DNA of 64,000 bases, from assembly GCF_002291445.1 (NCBI RefSeq), contig NZ_CP014137.1, positions 1 to 64,000 on the forward strand. The letters are read 5' to 3'. Below, piece by piece: positions 60,109 to 64,000 of this stretch. Made by a program: the position numbers and the translations under genes. The DNA comes from Brenneria goodwinii (GTDB lineage: Bacteria > Pseudomonadota > Gammaproteobacteria > Enterobacterales > Enterobacteriaceae). Under the pieces are notes generated by a model. That model ran no database searches. It had not been told where the DNA came from and worked only from the letters and a program-made list of their open reading frames with translations. Every line of letters starts with the position of its first letter. Position 1 is the stretch's first letter.

Positions 60109-60504
60109 ATGGATTTGGCGATATATACAACGAAGCTATTTGACCGGAAAATGAAAAAGGAAGATGTGACTGACGTTGATTTATGTCAGGCGGCGTCAGA
60201 AGTGATGAACAGTTGTTTCGAGGCGGATTTAGGCGGCGGCGTATTAAAAAAACGTCTGGCTCTACAGAGTGGTAAAAGTGGCGGCGCGAGATCCATCATC
60301 TTCTTCAAAAAAGGAAGTCATGTATTTTTTTTCGATGGTTGGAGAAAAAAACAAATCACCAAGAAAGGCGCAAAAGAGATCGAGGAAGATGTGCTCAACA
60401 CTTATAAGGATTTCGCAGCAGTTTTTCTACAGTATGATGCAGCGATGATAACCAGACTGAAAAAAGCAAAGCAATTAAGAGAGGTAAATTGCGATGAGCG
60501 CTAA
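60109..60504 (+). CDS. RelE-type toxin (PF06296-like)
   Basis: This 131-residue protein starts MDLAIYTTKLFDRKMKKEDV at 60109, with GAGG five bases upstream. The pattern CFEADLGGGVLKKRLALQSG, then SGGARSIIFFKKGSHVFFFD and GWRKKQITKKGAKEIEEDV fits the PF06296 RelE-like family of mRNA-cleaving toxins. It overlaps the following XRE-type gene by 11 bp. Toxin-first order is usual for this subgroup. Toxicity is inferred from family and context. Confidence 0.8.
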   Translation: MDLAIYTTKLFDRKMKKEDVTDVDLCQAASEVMNSCFEADLGGGVLKKRLALQSGKSGGARSIIFFKKGSHVFFFDGWRKKQITKKGAKEIEEDVLNTYKDFAAVFLQYDAAMITRLKKAKQLREVNCDER

Positions 60505-60823
60505 CTTGAAAGAGCTACAGGCACTGGCGCAGGAACTGCATGAGCACGGCGCTATGCCAGACGAAACCATGTCCCGGATTAATGCACGCGTCAGATCGCG
60601 GGAACTTCGTGAGCGCATAGCCAGGGTTCATGTAATGACGGGAACGCAGATTAAATCCATGCGTGAACGTTACGGCATGTCGCAGTCAACGCTGGCTTAC
60701 ACGTTGGGGATGTCAGTCGAAAGCGTATCAAAGTGGGAGCGGGGAGAGATTCAGCCCAGCGGTCCGGCATTGCGTATCCTCAACACGATTGACGCCAAAG
60801 GCCCTGAAGTTTTTATGCTGTAA
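60494..60823 (+). CDS. XRE-family antitoxin
   Basis: This 109-residue protein has a C-terminal helix-turn-helix (MRERYGMSQSTLAYTLGMSV, then SVSKWERGEIQPSG). The N-terminal 50 residues are helical and charged. It overlaps the RelE-type toxin gene by 11 bp. The pairing and order fit HigA-like or RelB-type antitoxins of the PF06296 toxins, which repress their own operon. It lies about 340 bp before the anf promoter but has no evident link with nitrogen fixation. Confidence 0.82.
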   Translation: MSANLKELQALAQELHEHGAMPDETMSRINARVRSRELRERIARVHVMTGTQIKSMRERYGMSQSTLAYTLGMSVESVSKWERGEIQPSGPALRILNTIDAKGPEVFML

Positions 60824-60990
60824 TTTCCGAGCCGAATTCAAGGTCCCTTTTATGGGACTTTTTGATGGCGTTGAACGTAGGCTGGTTCTGACGCGCTAGC
60901 TCGTCAAACGATATAAAAGCGAATCCGCGCAAGAAAGCGTTTTCCGTGCCGCGTCATTTTTCACATCCAGGAACGATCCTGAATAAAAAT

Positions 60991-61004
60991 GTACGTTAAT
61001 GAAC
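60991..61004 (+). promoter_or_regulatory. candidate AnfA activator site
   Basis: GTAC-GTTAAT-GAAC matches seven of the eight fixed bases of the AnfA consensus GTAC-N6-GTAC described for Azotobacter. It lies about 190 bp before the predicted start, a distance close to that of the Azotobacter anfH site as I recall it. Confidence 0.5.
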
Positions 61005-61160
61005 GAAATTATTTGTCTCCCCTTGGGATTGCCCGACGTTTACCTTCCTTTTTATGCCTGCCGGGAAAATAAATAACGCTTCATAAGGCGATGAATCATT
61101 GGCCTTATTAAATCGATCGCCTTATTGGTATCAGTTTTTCTTATCGACATTTCCCGGCGT

Positions 61161-61176
61161 TGGCACACCCCTTGCT
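61161..61176 (+). promoter_or_regulatory. sigma-54 promoter of the anf operon
   Basis: TGGCAC-ACCCC-TTGCT is a near-perfect -24/-12 element (GG at 61162-61163, GC at 61174-61175). It sits 71 bp before the anfH start codon. Sigma-54 promoters need an enhancer-binding activator such as AnfA or NifA. Confidence 0.9.
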
Positions 61177-61246
61177 CTGTTAATAATGTACTTGGATATG
61201 GCATGACTTGGCTGTTTAACACTACATTGAGTAGAGGTGTGTGATA

Positions 61247-62071
61247 ATGCGTAAATTAGCGATTTACGGTAAAGGTGGGATTGGTAAATCAACCACTACA
61301 CAAAATACCGCGGCGGCGTTGGCGTATTTCCATAGCAAAAAGATTTTTATTCATGGTTGCGATCCAAAGGCGGATTCCACGCGTTTAATATTGGGCGGTA
61401 AGCCTCAGGAAACGCTGATGGATGTATTACGCGATCAGGGCGCCGAAAAAATTACCAATGAAATGGTGGTAAAAACCGGCGTGTTTAATATTCGCTGCGT
61501 GGAATCCGGCGGTCCGGAGCCGGGCGTCGGCTGTGCGGGACGCGGCGTGATTACCGCCATCGATCTGATGGAAAATAATAAAGCCTACACGGAAGACCTG
61601 GACTTTGTTTTCTTCGATGTCCTGGGGGATGTGGTGTGCGGCGGGTTCGCCATGCCGATCCGCGATGGTAAGGCCCAGGAAGTGTATATCGTCGCCTCCG
61701 GCGAAATGATGGCGATCTACGCGGCCAATAATATCTGTAAAGGGTTAGTGAAATATGCCAAACAGAGCGGCGTGCGCCTCGGCGGTATTATTTGTAATAG
61801 CCGTAATGTGGATGGAGAAAAAGCGTTTCTTGAGGAGTTCACCGCCGCTATCGGTACCAAAATGATTCATTTTGTGCCGCGCGACAATATCGTGCAAAAG
61901 GCCGAGTTTAATAAAAAAACGGTAACGGAATTCGATCCTGAAGCTAATCAGGCAAAGGAATATTGCGAATTAGGCCGCAAGATTATTGAAAATACCGATC
62001 TGGTTATTCCGCGGCCGTTAACCATGGATCAGTTGGAGTCGATGGTAGTTAAGTATGGTCTTTCCGATTAA
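61247..62071 (+). CDS. anfH: iron-only nitrogenase Fe protein
   Basis: This 274-residue dinitrogenase reductase passes electrons to the FeFe protein with ATP hydrolysis. The P-loop is YGKGGIGKSTTTQNTAAALA. The cluster Cys are in VGCAGRGVITAIDLM (about Cys97) and FDVLGDVVCGGFAMPIRD (about Cys131). The text is almost the same as Azotobacter AnfH and differs from NifH in AYFHSKKIFIHGCDPKADST and at the C-terminus (LTMDQLESMVVKYGLSD). ATG 61247 was chosen over the GTG at 61241. It is the first gene of the anf operon, under a sigma-54 promoter. Confidence 0.95.
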   Translation: MRKLAIYGKGGIGKSTTTQNTAAALAYFHSKKIFIHGCDPKADSTRLILGGKPQETLMDVLRDQGAEKITNEMVVKTGVFNIRCVESGGPEPGVGCAGRGVITAIDLMENNKAYTEDLDFVFFDVLGDVVCGGFAMPIRDGKAQEVYIVASGEMMAIYAANNICKGLVKYAKQSGVRLGGIICNSRNVDGEKAFLEEFTAAIGTKMIHFVPRDNIVQKAEFNKKTVTEFDPEANQAKEYCELGRKIIENTDLVIPRPLTMDQLESMVVKYGLSD

Positions 62072-62072
62072 G

Positions 62073-62199
<127 letters not shown>

Positions 62200-62267
62200 T
62201 CTAAGGTGAATAAAAGACCGTCTGGCCGTATTGATAATATTTATTCATTAAGCGTGGGGAATGTATT

Positions 62268-63836
62268 ATGCCTTACCATGAGTTTGACTGTAGTAAATGT
62301 ATTCCTGAAAGAAAACAACACGCCGTGGTAAAAGGTCCGGATGAGGATTTAACCTCGGCATTGCCGCTGGGCTATTTAAATACCATCCCCGGGACGATTT
62401 CCGAACGCGGTTGCGCCTACTGTGGCGCGAAACATGTTATCGGCACGCCGATGAAAGATGTTATTCACATCAGCCACGGTCCGGTCGGGTGTACTTATGA
62501 TACCTGGCAGACCAAACGCTATATCAGTGATAACGATAATTTTCAGCTTAAATATACTTTTGCCACCGATATGAAAGAAAAACATATCGTATTTGGCGCC
62601 GAAGGGGTGCTGAAAAAAAATATTATCGAAGCGTTTGATGCCCACCCGACGATTAAACGGATGACCATTTACCAAACCTGCGCCTCGGCGTTGATCGGCG
62701 ACGATATCGCCGCGGTGGCTCAGGACGTCATGGACGAGCGGCCCGATGTGGATATTTTTGTCTGTAACTCGCCGGGATTCGCCGGCCCCAGCCAGTCCGG
62801 CGGGCATCATAAAATCAATATCGCCTGGATTAATCAGAAGGTCGGTACGGTAGAGCCGAAGATAACCAGCGATCACGTGATTAACTACGTCGGCGAATAC
62901 AATATTCAGGGCGATCAGGAAGTGATGGTCGACTATTTCAAACGCATGGGCATTCAGGTGCTGTCCACCTTTACCGGCAACGGTTCTTATGACGATCTGC
63001 GCGCCATGCACGGAGCGCATCTGAACGTACTGGAGTGCGCCCGCTCGGCCGAATATATCTGTAATGAACTGCGGGTTCGTTACGGTATTCCCCGGCTGGA
63101 TATCGACGGATTCGGTTTTGGCCCGCTTTCCGATTCATTGAAGAAGGTGGGGCTGTTTTTCGGCATCGAAGATCGGGCGCAGGCGATTATTGACGAAGAA
63201 ACGGCGCGCTGGAAACCGGAGCTGGATTGGTATAAAGCGCGGCTGAAAGGCAAGAAAGTCTGCCTGTGGCCCGGCGGCTCGAAGCTCTGGCACTGGGCGC
63301 ACGTTATCCATGACGAGATGGGCGTCGAAGTGGTGTCGGTATACACCAAATTCGGCCATCAGGGGGATATGGAAAAAGGCATCGCTCGCTGTGAAGCCGG
63401 GGCGCTGGCTATCGACGATCCCAATGAGCTGGAGTCGCTTGAGGCGATGTACAAGCTGAAGCCGGACGTGATTTTCACCGGTAAAAGACCGGGCGAAGTG
63501 GCGAAGAAAATTCGTGTGCCTTATCTCAACGCCCATGCCTATCACAACGGTCCGTATAAAGGCTTTGAGGGCTGGGTGCGTTTTGCCCGCGATATCTATA
63601 ACGCCATTTATTCGCCGATTCACCAACTGGCCCAACTGGATATCAGCCAGGATGAAATCCCGACCGAACAGGGTTTCGTCACCGCCCAAATGCTCTCTGA
63701 TACCGGTCTGAGCGACGAGGTTCGCAATGCGCCGGATCTGCGTGAATACAGCGGCGGTTTTGACAGTGTTTCCAAGCTGCGCGACCGCGAATATCCGGTG
63801 TTCGCCGCGCAATCCGCCGTTGCGGCTGAAGAGTAA
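62268..63836 (+). CDS. anfD: iron-only nitrogenase alpha subunit
   Basis: This 522-residue alpha chain of the FeFe dinitrogenase holds the FeFe cofactor and half of the P-cluster. The P-cluster Cys are in GCAYCGAKHVIG (about 49-52), HISHGPVGCTYDTW (about 75) and MTIYQTCASALIGDD (about 138). The cofactor Cys is in TGNGSYDDLRAMHGAHLN or nearby, and the cofactor His in YLNAHAYHNGPYKGFEGW. The sequence follows AnfD rather than NifD or VnfD, including the N-terminal MPYHEFDCSKCIPERKQHAV. It lies in the usual H-D-G order, with an ERIC before it and anfG 11 bp after. Confidence 0.95.
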   Translation: MPYHEFDCSKCIPERKQHAVVKGPDEDLTSALPLGYLNTIPGTISERGCAYCGAKHVIGTPMKDVIHISHGPVGCTYDTWQTKRYISDNDNFQLKYTFATDMKEKHIVFGAEGVLKKNIIEAFDAHPTIKRMTIYQTCASALIGDDIAAVAQDVMDERPDVDIFVCNSPGFAGPSQSGGHHKINIAWINQKVGTVEPKITSDHVINYVGEYNIQGDQEVMVDYFKRMGIQVLSTFTGNGSYDDLRAMHGAHLNVLECARSAEYICNELRVRYGIPRLDIDGFGFGPLSDSLKKVGLFFGIEDRAQAIIDEETARWKPELDWYKARLKGKKVCLWPGGSKLWHWAHVIHDEMGVEVVSVYTKFGHQGDMEKGIARCEAGALAIDDPNELESLEAMYKLKPDVIFTGKRPGEVAKKIRVPYLNAHAYHNGPYKGFEGWVRFARDIYNAIYSPIHQLAQLDISQDEIPTEQGFVTAQMLSDTGLSDEVRNAPDLREYSGGFDSVSKLRDREYPVFAAQSAVAAEE

Positions 63837-63847
63837 AGGGGGGCGTT

Positions 63848-64000
63848 ATGGCTAATTCGGATGAGTCGAAGATTGACGCGATGGTGGACTACATCATGAA
63901 AAACTGCCTCTGGCAGTTTCATTCGCGGACCTGGGACCGGGAAAAGCAAAACGCCGGCATTCTGCTGAAAACGCAGCAGCTGCTGTGCGACGAACCGGTC
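63848..64000 (+). CDS. anfG: iron-only nitrogenase delta subunit, 5' part
   Basis: The first 51 codons are present (MANSDESKIDAMVDYIMKNC, then LWQFHSRTWDREKQNAG); the window ends before the stop. The small delta subunit is found only in the V- and Fe-only nitrogenases and is needed for N2 reduction by the dinitrogenase. Normal length is roughly 115-135 residues, so more than half is missing here. anfK is expected downstream of the window. Confidence 0.93.
   Translation, partial: MANSDESKIDAMVDYIMKNCLWQFHSRTWDREKQNAGILLKTQQLLCDEPV

Larger units (their letters stand above)
60824..61246 (+). promoter_or_regulatory. anf operon control region
   Basis: The 423-base gap before anfH holds no gene. 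It contains a GTAC-type upstream site (60991-61004) and a sigma-54 promoter (61161-61176). The ribosome site GAGG of anfH is at about 61234. The predicted transcription start is near 61187, giving an untranslated leader of about 60 bases. Confidence 0.7.

Overview
This window reads as a chromosome segment of a plant-associated enterobacterium, most likely a member of the Pectobacteriaceae close to Brenneria (inference, not proven). The backbone is enterobacterial: lysR-lysA, an OmrA/B-type small RNA, aas-lplT, elaA, the rdgB-hemW-yggU-yggT-proC-yggS-yggR block, entericidins and ERIC repeats. The plant-associated character comes from a type III effector of the YopJ/HopZ family with a HrpL-type promoter, beta-glucoside (bgl) genes and a periplasmic GH3 beta-glucosidase of the BgxA type. 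The right end opens an iron-only nitrogenase operon (anfH, anfD, start of anfG).

Layout. 1-12,060: right end of a siphovirus-type prophage, with a frameshifted tape-measure remnant, tail-tip genes, and a tail-fibre gene whose 3' half lies in a 2.3-kb invertible segment flanked by a perfect 56-bp inverted repeat and followed by a Gin/Pin-type serine invertase. 12,060-18,000: small genes (zinc-ribbon protein, entericidin B), lysR/lysA, a decayed vgrG with an intact-looking Tlde1-like effector and a small membrane partner, and an omrA-like sRNA. 18,100-24,100: a bgl operon (two RAT antiterminator sites, bglG, bglF, two GH1 phospho-beta-glucosidases). 24,450-30,480: ERIC, aas-lplT, elaA, bgxA-like GH3.

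30,780-44,860: two divergent operons for anaerobic-type acyl-CoA metabolism. The leftward operon resembles E. coli ydiO-ydiQRST-fadK (acyl-CoA dehydrogenase, FixABCX-type electron transfer proteins, acyl-CoA ligase) with an added MFS transporter and a superoxide reductase. The rightward operon carries a second acyl-CoA dehydrogenase, a second MFS transporter, a class III CoA-transferase and, after a gap, an AraC regulator. Together they encode uptake, CoA activation and oxidation of an organic acid, with electrons going to a Fix system.

44,960-50,630: entericidin A and the hemW-to-yggR housekeeping block. 50,690-56,630: the YopJ-family effector, then a PTS permease, a fumarase-superfamily lyase and a convergent PRD regulator, which look like a catabolic system for an unusual amino-acid/sugar conjugate. 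57,100-60,830: a chemoreceptor, an ERIC, a class I glutamine amidotransferase and a RelE-type toxin-antitoxin pair. 60,990-64,000: a sigma-54 promoter with an AnfA-like upstream site, then anfH, an ERIC, anfD and anfG (cut by the window edge).
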